Program-made: the position numbers and the translations under genes
Part shown: in pieces, positions 52,666 through 61,005 of the stretch
Layout: every line of letters begins with the position of its first letter
Position numbering within the stretch: the stretch's first letter is position 1
Notes under the pieces: generated by a model
What the model was told of the DNA's origin: nothing
Databases searched by the model: none
The model's input: only the letters and a program-made list of their open reading frames with translations
Source: CmP2 sp052084925
Lineage (GTDB): Bacteria > Actinomycetota > Actinomycetes > Actinomycetales > Micrococcaceae
DNA length: 64,000 bases
Reading direction: 5' to 3'
Assembly (NCBI GenBank): GCA_052084925.1
Contig: JBQDEV010000010.1
Coordinates: 65,468-129,467, forward strand

Positions 52666-54249
52666 ATGACGGATTCCGCACGCATAGACGCTGACAACAC
52701 TCAGGATGAGGACGCTGAGGTTCCCCACCTCGATGGATGGAACGCGTCGCGTCTGCTGGCCCAGGGCACGCACGCTGAGGCCTGGGTGGTCGAATCATTG
52801 AGTCCCGGACGCGAGCCCTGTGTGCTGAAAATCCCGCGCACCTCGGATGATGTGGCCACCCTGCGACGTGAGACACGATTTGCAGGTGCGCTGAGCCATC
52901 CGCACATCGTCGCCTTCCAAGGCACAGTGGAGACAAGCAGGGGAGAGGGAACGCTCTGGGAACTCTGCCCGGCAGGAGATGCGTTGAGCCTGGTCCACGT
53001 TCTTGGTCCTTTACGAGTGGCGCAGGCTGTCACTGTCTTGGTGCCCCTCGCACAAGCTCTGGACCATGCCCACGAGGGTGGCGTTGTCCACGGAGACGTG
53101 TCCCCGGGCAATGTCGTCTTCGATACCAGTGGAAGGCCGAAGCTGTGTGACATCGGCGAGGCCCGCACGGTGACCAGTCCCGACCGTTGGACCGGTACTG
53201 AGGGTTTCAGCGCACCGGAGCTCGACCTCGACGAAAGGCGAGACAGCCTTCAGCCTGCCGCAGACGTATATTCCCTGGCGGCGCTGGGATGGTTTCTTCT
53301 GACAGGGCGCATTCCCGGTGATGAGTCACGCCGCCCGGCTCTCAACGTGCTGTTGCCCGGGGTCGGCAACGAGGTGACAGAACTGCTTGAAACGTGTCTG
53401 AGCACGTCACCCGAGCACCGCCCTTCCTTGGCGGAGTTCTCCGTTGCCTGTTATGCGTGGGCTGTGCCTGAGCCTCTTGAGCTGCACGCACTGGTCGACG
53501 AGCGTACTGCACTCTTCCTTCCCACCCGCCACGAACGTGGAGCCCAGCCAGTAGTGCGTCCTTCGCGTCGTCGCGTTGGAGCCAGACGGCGCGGAGCCGA
53601 ACGAGGAAGACCGAAACGGGTCTCATCGCGGAGACAACCATACGGGCAGGTGCGTCGAAGATTGCGTGGAGCACACGTCAGAATGGCCTCTGGCGTGGGC
53701 GCTGCGGTACTGGGCGCTAGTTTGATTCTCGCTGACCTCTGGATGCCGGCTGACCGTGAGGAGAATCTGGACACACGGAGGGATGCCACGGTGACCACGA
53801 TGGCACCGGATCCCGAGTGGGAGAGCATCGTGAATCAGTGGAGCCACGATCGCGCAACGGCGTTGACCGATCGCGACGCCGAGGCGGTCAGCTCCTACGC
53901 GGTGGACTCGGGGCACGTGGCTCGTGATGATCGTGCGCTTATCCGTTCTCTTCGTGATCAGAACATCGTCTACGAGAATCTGTCGATGACGGCCCAGGTC
54001 AAGGAGGTGCATTCGGACGACAGCGTTGCTCACGTGTTCGTCGAGTGGACGATGAGCTCCTATACGGCCCTCCCTGAAGACGGCACAGAAGATCTTGAGG
54101 AACACGCTCCGGGTAACACGGATCAGGTGAGGATCGAATCGAGGCTGGTCGACGATGAATGGCGTATCGAGTCCGTGACCCCGCACTCCACTGCCGGAAC
54201 TGCGGCGCATGCCGGTGGATCTTTGGGGTCAGCGGATACCGCCGGTTGA
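52666..54249 (+). CDS. Atypical membrane-anchored protein kinase with HGD and DIG motifs
   Basis: A 527-residue protein. The kinase-like domain spans about residues 25-265, with a loose glycine loop LAQGTHAEAWVV and Lys in CVLKIPR. The catalytic loop is VVHGDVSPGNVVFD, with Gly replacing the Arg of HRD, and the metal motif is DIG instead of DFG. The catalytic Asp, Asn and metal Asp are kept, so activity is possible but may be unregulated or weak. A basic linker (about 290-340) precedes one helix near 342-360. The roughly 165-residue extracellular part resembles an NTF2-like fold, with no PASTA repeats. GGAG lies 6 nt before the ATG. It replaces the lipB-lipA pair found here in mycobacteria. 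Confidence 0.85.
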   Translation: MTDSARIDADNTQDEDAEVPHLDGWNASRLLAQGTHAEAWVVESLSPGREPCVLKIPRTSDDVATLRRETRFAGALSHPHIVAFQGTVETSRGEGTLWELCPAGDALSLVHVLGPLRVAQAVTVLVPLAQALDHAHEGGVVHGDVSPGNVVFDTSGRPKLCDIGEARTVTSPDRWTGTEGFSAPELDLDERRDSLQPAADVYSLAALGWFLLTGRIPGDESRRPALNVLLPGVGNEVTELLETCLSTSPEHRPSLAEFSVACYAWAVPEPLELHALVDERTALFLPTRHERGAQPVVRPSRRRVGARRRGAERGRPKRVSSRRQPYGQVRRRLRGAHVRMASGVGAAVLGASLILADLWMPADREENLDTRRDATVTTMAPDPEWESIVNQWSHDRATALTDRDAEAVSSYAVDSGHVARDDRALIRSLRDQNIVYENLSMTAQVKEVHSDDSVAHVFVEWTMSSYTALPEDGTEDLEEHAPGNTDQVRIESRLVDDEWRIESVTPHSTAGTAAHAGGSLGSADTAG

Positions 54250-54258
54250 TGGGAAAAA

Positions 54259-54290
54259 GTGGGGCCGCCTCGCGAACGAGACGGCCCCAC
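54259..54290. terminator. Terminator after the atypical kinase gene
   Basis: GTGGGGCCG with CTCG pairs with CGAG and CGGCCCCAC across a CGAA tetraloop (54259-54290), with one internal C-A mismatch. It separates convergent genes. Confidence 0.85.
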
Positions 54291-54307
54291 GGATCACGGT
54301 TGTGCGG

Positions 54308-54661
54308 CTACTGCCACACCACTGCGATCACCAAGTTGATGAGCGACAGCCCGCCCACGGAATGGGCGATGCCGGTCGGAACCGGCTGGCCCCGGTTCTC
54401 CTTGCGCCGGCCGATCCATGCGGTGATGAAGACGAGCAGGGCCAAGCCGAGCTTGACTGCGATCTTTACATGATTCGGACCGCCGCCGTCGCCCATTTCG
54501 GCCAAACCGACCAAGATCAAACCGGAGACCAGCATGATGATCGATCCCCACCACTGAGACAAGGTGACCGTAGGGTTCTTGAATTTCGCCAGCCAACCTC
54601 CCACCAGTGCGGCAGCACCGATGATGTGGATGGCAACGAAAATGAGCGTGACAGTTTCCAT
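54308..54661 (-). CDS. Small integral membrane protein, four predicted helices
   Basis: A 117-residue hydrophobic protein with helices near residues 3-24, 36-56, 66-84 and 95-116. Short loops between them include AKFKNPTV and EMGDGGGPNH. I do not recognise a named family beyond generic actinobacterial membrane proteins found near sucB. It begins 17 nt after the sucB stop on the same strand, so it is probably co-transcribed at the end of the lpdA-sucB unit. A terminator for the convergent kinase gene lies just beyond its stop. Function unknown. Confidence 0.85.
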   Translation of the reverse strand: METVTLIFVAIHIIGAAALVGGWLAKFKNPTVTLSQWWGSIIMLVSGLILVGLAEMGDGGGPNHVKIAVKLGLALLVFITAWIGRRKENRGQPVPTGIAHSVGGLSLINLVIAVVWQ

Positions 54662-54678
54662 GGACTACTGTGTTCCCC

Positions 54679-56412
54679 TCAGAGTCCGAGCTCGTTGGCG
54701 AATTCTCCAGCTTCCAACCGTGCCTTGACGGTCTGGAGGAAGCGTCCCGCGTCAGCGCCGTCCACGAGGCGGTGATCATAGGTCAGGCAGAGGTACATCA
54801 TGTGACGGATGGCGATGGAGTCATTGCCATCTGCATCGGAGACGACCATCGGACGCTTGACGATCGCTCCCGTTCCCAGGATGGCCACCTGAGGCTGGTT
54901 GATGATCGGCGTGTCGAACAGTGCACCCACGGACCCGATGTTCGTGATCGAGAACGTGCCACCGGACAGCTCGTCCGGTGAGATCTTGTTCGTCCGGGCG
55001 CGTTCAGCCAGATCAGCGATCTTGCTCGCGACACCCGAGAGGTTCAGCGATCCGGTGTCCGCGATGACCGGAACCAGCAGGCCACGTTCGGTGTCGACCG
55101 CAATAGCGACGTCCTCGGTGGCGTGGTAGGTGATTTCGCCGGCCTCTTCATCGAAGGAGGCGTTCAGCTTCGGGTGCTGCTTGAGCGCCTCAGCCACAGC
55201 CTGCGTGATGAACGGGAGGTAGGTGAGCTTCACACCGTTCTTCTGTGCAAAGTCGTTCTTGGCCCGACCGCGCAGGGCGACGATGCGAGTCATGTCGATC
55301 TCGTGCACCTGCGTCAGCTGGGTCGAGGTATCGAGCGACTCGCGCATGCGACGGGCAATGACCTGACGGATCCGGGGAGCCTTCTCGGTGGTGCCGCGCT
55401 TCGAAGGATCGACTGATGACACCGGTGCCTTGGCTGCCGGTGCGGATGCGGCAGCGGGTGCTGCCTCTTCCTTCGACTGCGCAGCGTCGAGAACGTCCTG
55501 CTTGCGGATACGTCCACCCACGCCGCTGCCCTTGACCGTGGAGAGATCGACATTGTTCTGGCGTGCCAAGCGACGCACCAGCGGGGTGACGTATCCGTCG
55601 CCACGAGCTTCGTCGGATGAGGAAGCGGACGATGCCTCCGGTGCCGCGGGTGCCTGCTCTGCGGCCTTCTCCTGCTTCGGAGCTTCGGCAGGGGCTTCCT
55701 TCTTGGCTTCCTTGGGCTCTTCCTTCTTCTCCTCGGCGGGAGCTTCATCCTCGGCCGACGCTGCGGCCGGGGCCGGCGCTCCTGAGGAACCGGAACCGAT
55801 GAGTGCCAGGACGTCTCCGACCTCGGCAGTCTCGTCTTCGCCGACCTTCACCTCAAGAAGCTTGCCCGCGACAGGGGAGGGGATCTCAGTATCGACCTTG
55901 TCAGTAGACACCTCGAGAAGCGGTTCGTCGACCTCGACGTCGTCCCCCACTTCCTTGAGCCACCGAGTGACGGTGCCTTCGGTGACGGACTCGCCCAGTG
56001 CAGGAAGTGTCACTTCGGTCGCTTCGCCAGCATCTGCTGAGTCCTCAGCAGCGTCGTCGGACGCGGGCGCCTCAGCAGCGGCCTCGGGCTCTTCTGCAGG
56101 CTCTGCTTCGGTCTCTTCCGCTTCGGCAGGGGCCTCCGCGGAGTCGTCGGCGTCGCTACCGGAGTCGGCGCCGTCGCCACCACCGATACGGGCCAGATCA
56201 GCACCCACTTCGACGGTCTCGTCTTCGTCGACGAGGATCTCCTCCAAAACGCCGGCAATCGGCGAGGGGATCTCGGTGTCGACTTTGTCAGTAGACACTT
56301 CCACTAAGGGTTCGTCGACCTCGACCTGGTCTCCGACCTGCTTGAGCCAGCGGGTGACGGTGCCCTCTGTGACGGACTCGCCCAGTGCTGGCAGGCTCAC
56401 GGTTTCAGACAT
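54679..56412 (-). CDS. sucB: Dihydrolipoamide acyltransferase (E2) with two lipoyl domains
   Basis: A 577-residue E2 subunit. Two lipoyl domains start near residues 4 and 135, each with the lipoylated Lys in STDKVDTEIPSP, joined by Ala/Glu/Asp-rich linkers. A peripheral subunit-binding domain (VTPLVRRLARQNNVDLSTVKGSGVGGRI) lies near 275-310. The catalytic domain ends with LTYDHRLVDGADAGRFL, carrying the active His and Asp. In Actinobacteria this protein (annotated DlaT or SucB) often serves the pyruvate dehydrogenase complex, sometimes shared with oxoglutarate dehydrogenase, so the substrate is uncertain. It follows lpdA by 84 nt; a CCGGTG/CACCGG mini-hairpin lies in that gap. Confidence 0.94.
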   Translation of the reverse strand: MSETVSLPALGESVTEGTVTRWLKQVGDQVEVDEPLVEVSTDKVDTEIPSPIAGVLEEILVDEDETVEVGADLARIGGGDGADSGSDADDSAEAPAEAEETEAEPAEEPEAAAEAPASDDAAEDSADAGEATEVTLPALGESVTEGTVTRWLKEVGDDVEVDEPLLEVSTDKVDTEIPSPVAGKLLEVKVGEDETAEVGDVLALIGSGSSGAPAPAAASAEDEAPAEEKKEEPKEAKKEAPAEAPKQEKAAEQAPAAPEASSASSSDEARGDGYVTPLVRRLARQNNVDLSTVKGSGVGGRIRKQDVLDAAQSKEEAAPAAASAPAAKAPVSSVDPSKRGTTEKAPRIRQVIARRMRESLDTSTQLTQVHEIDMTRIVALRGRAKNDFAQKNGVKLTYLPFITQAVAEALKQHPKLNASFDEEAGEITYHATEDVAIAVDTERGLLVPVIADTGSLNLSGVASKIADLAERARTNKISPDELSGGTFSITNIGSVGALFDTPIINQPQVAILGTGAIVKRPMVVSDADGNDSIAIRHMMYLCLTYDHRLVDGADAGRFLQTVKARLEAGEFANELGL

Positions 56413-56496
56413 GATGTCCCGTTTCCTCTCTCAGTTTTCCGGTGTATCACCGGACATGCGGTGATGGGTGGGCTGGCCACCCGAGTATGGGGTGGC

Positions 56497-57870
56497 TCAG
56501 CCATGCAACGGATGGCCGTTAAGGGCCATCGCTGCTTCGCCGAGAGACTCGTTCTGGGTCGGGTGTGCGTGGATGAAGGCTGCGACATCTTCGGGGTAGG
56601 CCTCCCAGTTCACGATGAGCTGGGCCTCGCCGATCTGCTCGGAGATGCGTTTGCCGATGCCATGGACGCCGATGATGGCGCCGTCCTTCTGGCGAACCAT
56701 CTTGATGACACCACCGGTGCCGAGGATGGACGACTTGCCGTTGCCAGCAAGGTTGTATTCCGTGACCTCCACATTGTCCTTGCCGAACTTCTCCTCGGCC
56801 TTGGGCTGCGAGTAACCCACAGACATGATTTCCGGCTCCGTGAAGGTCACCTTGGGGATGTTGACGTCTTCAACGATCAGCGGGTTGTTGCCTGCGATCT
56901 CCTCGGCCACGAAGATTCCCTGCTGATACCCGCGGTGGGCCAGCTGGACTCCTGGGACGATATCGCCGATAGCGTAAATATTGCCGACGCCGGTGTGGAG
57001 GCGCTCATCCGTGATGACGAAACCACGGTCCAGGGTGACACCCTGCTCTTCGAAACCGAGGCCTTCGGTGTTCGGTCCGCGTCCCACAGCAACGAGACAG
57101 ATCTCCGCTTCGAACTCCTTGCCATCGGAAAGGGTGACCTTGACGCCGGAATCCGTCTCTTCAACCTTGTCGAAGAAGGTTCCGAGGTTGGACTTGATTC
57201 CCTTCTTCTTGAACTCGCGCTCCAGCACCTTGATGATCGACGGATCTTCGTTGGGCACCAGGTGATCCAGACCCTCGATGATCGTGACATCGACTCCGAA
57301 GGAGTTCCACATCGAGGCGAACTCGGAACCGATCACGCCGCCTCCAAGAACGATGGCGGACTTCGGGAGGTAATCAAGCTGCAGAGCCTCGGTCGAGGTC
57401 ATGATCTTATCGCTGACGGTGAGCCCGAACGTCTTGGAATACGATCCGGATGCGAGGATGATGTGCTTGCCCTGGTAGCGAGTGCCATCGACCTCGATCT
57501 CGTTCTGGGAGACGAGCTTGCCTTCGCCTTCAATGACGTTGACCTTGCGCATCTTCAGAAGACCGGAGAGGCCCTTGAACTTCCCGGCGACGATGCCGTC
57601 CTTGTAGTCGCGCACTTTGCCCATGTCGACCGAGTCCACGGTGGCATTGACGCCGAAGGATGAAGCGTGACGCGCCTCATCAGCTACTTCAGCGGCGTGC
57701 AGGTAAGCCTTGGTGGGAATGCATCCCCAGTGCAGGCAGGTTCCGCCAAGCTTGCTTTTCTCGACCAGACCGACGGTCAGGCCGTGCTGGACGGCTCGCA
57801 GCGCGGCACCATAACCGGCGGAGCCACCGCCGAGAATGAGGACGTCAAATTCCTGAGCGGTTTCGGACAC
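56497..57870 (-). CDS. lpdA: Dihydrolipoyl dehydrogenase (E3)
   Basis: A 457-residue flavoprotein that reoxidises dihydrolipoamide with NAD. The FAD site is LILGGGSAGYGAAL, the redox-active disulfide is in GGTCLHWGCIP (Cys near 45 and 50), the NAD site is VLGGGVIGSEFASM near 180, and HAHPTQNESLGEA near 440 carries the catalytic His-Glu pair. It works with the E2 encoded downstream. It has a good promoter of its own. Confidence 0.97.
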   Translation of the reverse strand: MSETAQEFDVLILGGGSAGYGAALRAVQHGLTVGLVEKSKLGGTCLHWGCIPTKAYLHAAEVADEARHASSFGVNATVDSVDMGKVRDYKDGIVAGKFKGLSGLLKMRKVNVIEGEGKLVSQNEIEVDGTRYQGKHIILASGSYSKTFGLTVSDKIMTSTEALQLDYLPKSAIVLGGGVIGSEFASMWNSFGVDVTIIEGLDHLVPNEDPSIIKVLEREFKKKGIKSNLGTFFDKVEETDSGVKVTLSDGKEFEAEICLVAVGRGPNTEGLGFEEQGVTLDRGFVITDERLHTGVGNIYAIGDIVPGVQLAHRGYQQGIFVAEEIAGNNPLIVEDVNIPKVTFTEPEIMSVGYSQPKAEEKFGKDNVEVTEYNLAGNGKSSILGTGGVIKMVRQKDGAIIGVHGIGKRISEQIGEAQLIVNWEAYPEDVAAFIHAHPTQNESLGEAAMALNGHPLHG

Positions 57871-57919
57871 GAGTGTTGCTCCTCTACGTTAGGGCACGGG
57901 GATTTTCCCGCCCCGGTTG

Positions 57920-57976
57920 TACTGGAAACCAGTATGTATTGCTGGCCATGTATAGCCTGAGAGACTTTGAAATCAA
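57920..57976 (-). promoter_or_regulatory. lpdA promoter with downstream palindrome
   Basis: On the minus strand TTGATT (57976 to 57971), a 16-bp spacer and TATACA (57954 to 57949) form a good housekeeping promoter. The 15-bp palindrome TACTGGTTTCCAGTA (57934 to 57920) lies about 8-22 nt after the expected start point. It could be a repressor site or a leader hairpin. Confidence 0.6.
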
Positions 57977-58023
57977 CCTTATCTATGAATCGTGCGGATC
58001 GGCTACTTGCAACCACCGATGAC

Positions 58024-58064
58024 ACGCGGGCGATTCACCGTCAATTCCAGCGTGTCGCCCGCGT
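58024..58064 (-). terminator. Putative terminator after pepA
   Basis: ACGCGGGCGA (58024-58033) and TCGCCCGCGT (58055-58064) are perfectly complementary with a 21-nt loop. They lie 14 nt past the pepA stop and before the lpdA promoter. Confidence 0.6.
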
Positions 58065-58077
58065 ATCGGCGGCATTA

Positions 58078-59700
58078 TTATGCGCTGATTTCGGCCCGCG
58101 CTGACAAGAAGGTGATCAGTGTGCGAACCATCACTCCGGTTGCATCCTTCGGTGTGTATCCCCACGCCCCGGCCTCGTTGAAGGAGGGGCCCGCGATGTC
58201 GAGGTGGGCCCACGGGGTGGTTCCGACGAATTCGCGCAGGAACGCGGCCGCGGTCAGCATGCCGCCGAAACGGTCGCCCATATTCGAGATGTCAGCCACC
58301 GACGAGTCCAGCGAAGCACGCTGATTCGCCGGAATGGGCATGGGCCAGATGTTCTCCCCGCTGGACTGGCCTGCGGCAACGAGTTCCTCCCGCAATGCGT
58401 CGTGACCCATCACACCGGTGGTGCGGTTGCCCAGAGCTACCATCTGAGCGCCGGTGAGTGTGGCGATGTCGATCACGGCGTCTGGCTCTTCCTGGCAGGC
58501 AGCAACGAGGGCATCTGCCATCACGACTCGACCTTCAGCGTCGGTGTTCAACACTTCCACCGTCTTGCCGCCGAACATGGTCAGCACATCTGAGGGGCGG
58601 ATCGCGGTCGCGGAGGGCATGTTCTCTGCAACGGCCAGCCAGCCGGTCACCTTGATCGGCAGCTGGAGTCGGGCGACGGCCGCGACTACTGCGGCCACGG
58701 TGGCTGCGCCGGTCATGTCAGACTTCATGGTCATCATCGACGCTGCGGGCTTCAGGGAAATGCCACCGGTGTCGAAGGTGATGCCTTTGCCGACCAGCGC
58801 GATGTGCCCCTGAGCATCGGCAGGGGAGTAGGCCATCCGCACGAGACGCGGAGGGCGGGATGAACCCTGACCGATGCCGAGAATTCCGCCGAAGCCCTCC
58901 TCCGCCAAGCGCTGCTCGTCCCAGACGGTGGTCTCGACGTCGAGATCCTTCACCAAATCGACCGCGGTGTCGGCCAATGAGGCTGGGAAGAGATGCGAGG
59001 GCGGGGTGTTGACGAAGTCCCGGGTCACTCGCACAGCCTGAGCGACCGTCTCTGCCCGGCGAACGATGGTGTCTGCATCGTCAGCGGTTACTTCGGTGAC
59101 GACATGAATATCGGCGACCGGTGATTTCGACGAGCCGGCGCTTTCGTTCTGCGACGCGGCATCCGTGTCAGCGTCGTTCGTGACTCCGTCCTTTTCCGGT
59201 GCAACGGAGCGGAAGGCGGTGAATGAGTAGGCAGCGATGGCTGCACCCTCCGCCACCGCGGCCAAACGCTCTTTCGTGTCAGCGGGTAGGGCAAGAGCCA
59301 CCGACGTGAGACCTGCGAGGCTGCGAACAGCCGAGCCCGCGGCGCGTCGCAGATTCTCCGCGGCCACTTCACCCTCCGGTGAGTGGTCCACCTGAGGGGT
59401 GCCTTGTGCTGGACGATCCTTCGAGCCGACGCCGGTGAGAACCAGCACGTCGTAGGTGCTGTCTGCCGGTGCCGGGATCCGAACCACCTCATCTGCGGAA
59501 CCGCGGACACCGAGGGCCGGTAGTACATCGGTGATTCGCTTGCTCTCATTTTCGCTCAATACCGTGTTCTCGAGCAGACGTGGGCCTTCGTTGGTGGATT
59601 CCGTGGCCAGGACAAGTGCCTGGACTTCGGGAACTCCGGAAGCAACGCGTAGGGTCGGACTGGTAGGAGTAATGAAGGTGGGAGATGACGCAGTGGTCAC
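58078..59700 (-). CDS. pepA: Leucyl aminopeptidase, M17 family
   Basis: A 540-residue cytosolic dizinc aminopeptidase. The signature NTDAEGRVVMADAL is near residue 385, and GKGITFDTGGISLKP and MKSDMTGAATV carry further metal ligands. The N-terminal half is the variable macro-like domain with an acidic insertion near residues 170-195. The GTG at 59700 is preferred because AAAGGA stands 10 nt upstream; the GTG at 59709 leaves only 1 nt from that site. M. tuberculosis pepB lies in the same neighbourhood of sucB. Confidence 0.93.
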   Translation of the reverse strand: MTTASSPTFITPTSPTLRVASGVPEVQALVLATESTNEGPRLLENTVLSENESKRITDVLPALGVRGSADEVVRIPAPADSTYDVLVLTGVGSKDRPAQGTPQVDHSPEGEVAAENLRRAAGSAVRSLAGLTSVALALPADTKERLAAVAEGAAIAAYSFTAFRSVAPEKDGVTNDADTDAASQNESAGSSKSPVADIHVVTEVTADDADTIVRRAETVAQAVRVTRDFVNTPPSHLFPASLADTAVDLVKDLDVETTVWDEQRLAEEGFGGILGIGQGSSRPPRLVRMAYSPADAQGHIALVGKGITFDTGGISLKPAASMMTMKSDMTGAATVAAVVAAVARLQLPIKVTGWLAVAENMPSATAIRPSDVLTMFGGKTVEVLNTDAEGRVVMADALVAACQEEPDAVIDIATLTGAQMVALGNRTTGVMGHDALREELVAAGQSSGENIWPMPIPANQRASLDSSVADISNMGDRFGGMLTAAAFLREFVGTTPWAHLDIAGPSFNEAGAWGYTPKDATGVMVRTLITFLSARAEISA

Positions 59701-59833
59701 GTAGTTCACGTCCTTTTGAGAGTGAGTCAGCGGTGTGGGGTCGGTCCCATCCTAACGGGGTACGGAATACATTCCGGGCTAGAAGCCGTTGATAGTGAAA
59801 AGTGTGGAATGGCGTCCCAGAGGAGGAATCTCG

Positions 59834-60907
59834 GTGCAAGATCCCAGAATGCTGTTCAGGTTGCAGCCCGAAGGGCGGGAACTGCTCTCTGCCCAAGTCG
59901 ATGGTGAGTCCCCGCTGCGCGGACTCGGCATGCTGGCGGTCTTCAGCGGTCATCTCGACGCTGGACATATCGCTCGCCAGGTCAACGACACCCTGCTGGA
60001 ACGTCTCGACCATCAGCTCCTGGCCACTTTCGACGCCGATCAGCTGGTGGACTACCGCTCCCGGCGTCCGCATATCACCTTCGACGGTCAGCGCTTCACG
60101 GATTTTCGTGCTCCAGAGCTGCAACTGCATCTGGTCAACGACGTGCTCGGCAATCCGTTCCTCCTGCTCTCCGGTCAAGAGCCCGATTATCAGTGGGAGC
60201 GGTTCGTCGCTTCCGTTCTGTTCCTTGTAGAAGAACTCGATGTACGTCTCGTGACCATGCTCGATGCCATGCCGCTGCCCGTGCCCCATACTCGTCCGTT
60301 GGGAGTCACAGCACACGGTAGCCGCGATGAGCTTGTCGCGGGCCTGAGCACTTGGTCACCGCAGGCTCGAATGCTTTCCGGGGTGAGCCAGTTGCTCGAG
60401 CTGCGGCTGGAAGAGGCCTCCTACGGCACGAGCGGTTACACGGTGCACGTGCCGCACTACCTGGCAGATGCCACCTATCCTCAGGCCGCTGTGTCTGCCC
60501 TCGAATATGCCGGTGCAGCTCTCGAGCTCATGCTGCCGACAGACGAGTTGCGCGAAAAAGGCCGTGAAATCGACCTGGAGCTGGAACGCCAAACGCAGTC
60601 TTCTGAGGAAATTCGAGCCATGGTCAGCGGGCTGGAGCAGAATTTCGACGAACACGCGACGAAGTCCGGAGAGGTACGATCGCTCTTGCTCAACCGAGAC
60701 GAGCAAGTGCCGGACGCTGAATCGCTGGGGGCAGCTGTGGAAGAGTACCTCTCGACTCAACCCCGTCACTCCGAGGAGCGGCTTTCCTCCCGATCGATCA
60801 TGCCCTCCCGCCCGCAAGAACCGCTCAACGTGGACGATCTCGAGAGTGGGACCGAGGAAACAGACGGTACGGATACCTCGAGGTCCGATTCGCAGAGCGA
60901 GGACTGA
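59834..60907 (+). CDS. PAC2 (proteasome assembly chaperone-like) family protein
   Basis: A 357-residue member of the actinobacterial PAC2 family. LLSAQVDGESPLRGLGMLAVFSG near residue 15, ATFDADQLVDYRSRRP near 65, LLSGQEPDYQWERF near 110 and PVPHTRPLGVTAHGS near 150 are family landmarks. A helical region and an acidic disordered tail of about 70 residues follow. The role in bacteria is unclear; homologues such as Rv2125 are soluble trimers. The GTG at 59834 has AGGAGG 8 nt upstream and is preferred to the TTG 45 nt earlier. It is divergent from pepA and followed by the DUF4192 gene. Confidence 0.9.
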   Translation: MQDPRMLFRLQPEGRELLSAQVDGESPLRGLGMLAVFSGHLDAGHIARQVNDTLLERLDHQLLATFDADQLVDYRSRRPHITFDGQRFTDFRAPELQLHLVNDVLGNPFLLLSGQEPDYQWERFVASVLFLVEELDVRLVTMLDAMPLPVPHTRPLGVTAHGSRDELVAGLSTWSPQARMLSGVSQLLELRLEEASYGTSGYTVHVPHYLADATYPQAAVSALEYAGAALELMLPTDELREKGREIDLELERQTQSSEEIRAMVSGLEQNFDEHATKSGEVRSLLLNRDEQVPDAESLGAAVEEYLSTQPRHSEERLSSRSIMPSRPQEPLNVDDLESGTEETDGTDTSRSDSQSED

Positions 60908-61005
60908 CCTCCTGGTCCTCCACATGCTCGGCAGCTGAGGGCGCCGTCCACAGGTCTGCCGCAGCGGAGACATCGGTAAGGCGCCCGTGGACGAGGCTGA
61001 AGTGC

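Noticed and set aside
56461..57663. 400-codon plus-strand open frame opposite lpdA
   Set aside because: lpdA is complete on the minus strand with all active-site motifs; the antisense product is acidic nonsense without conserved features.
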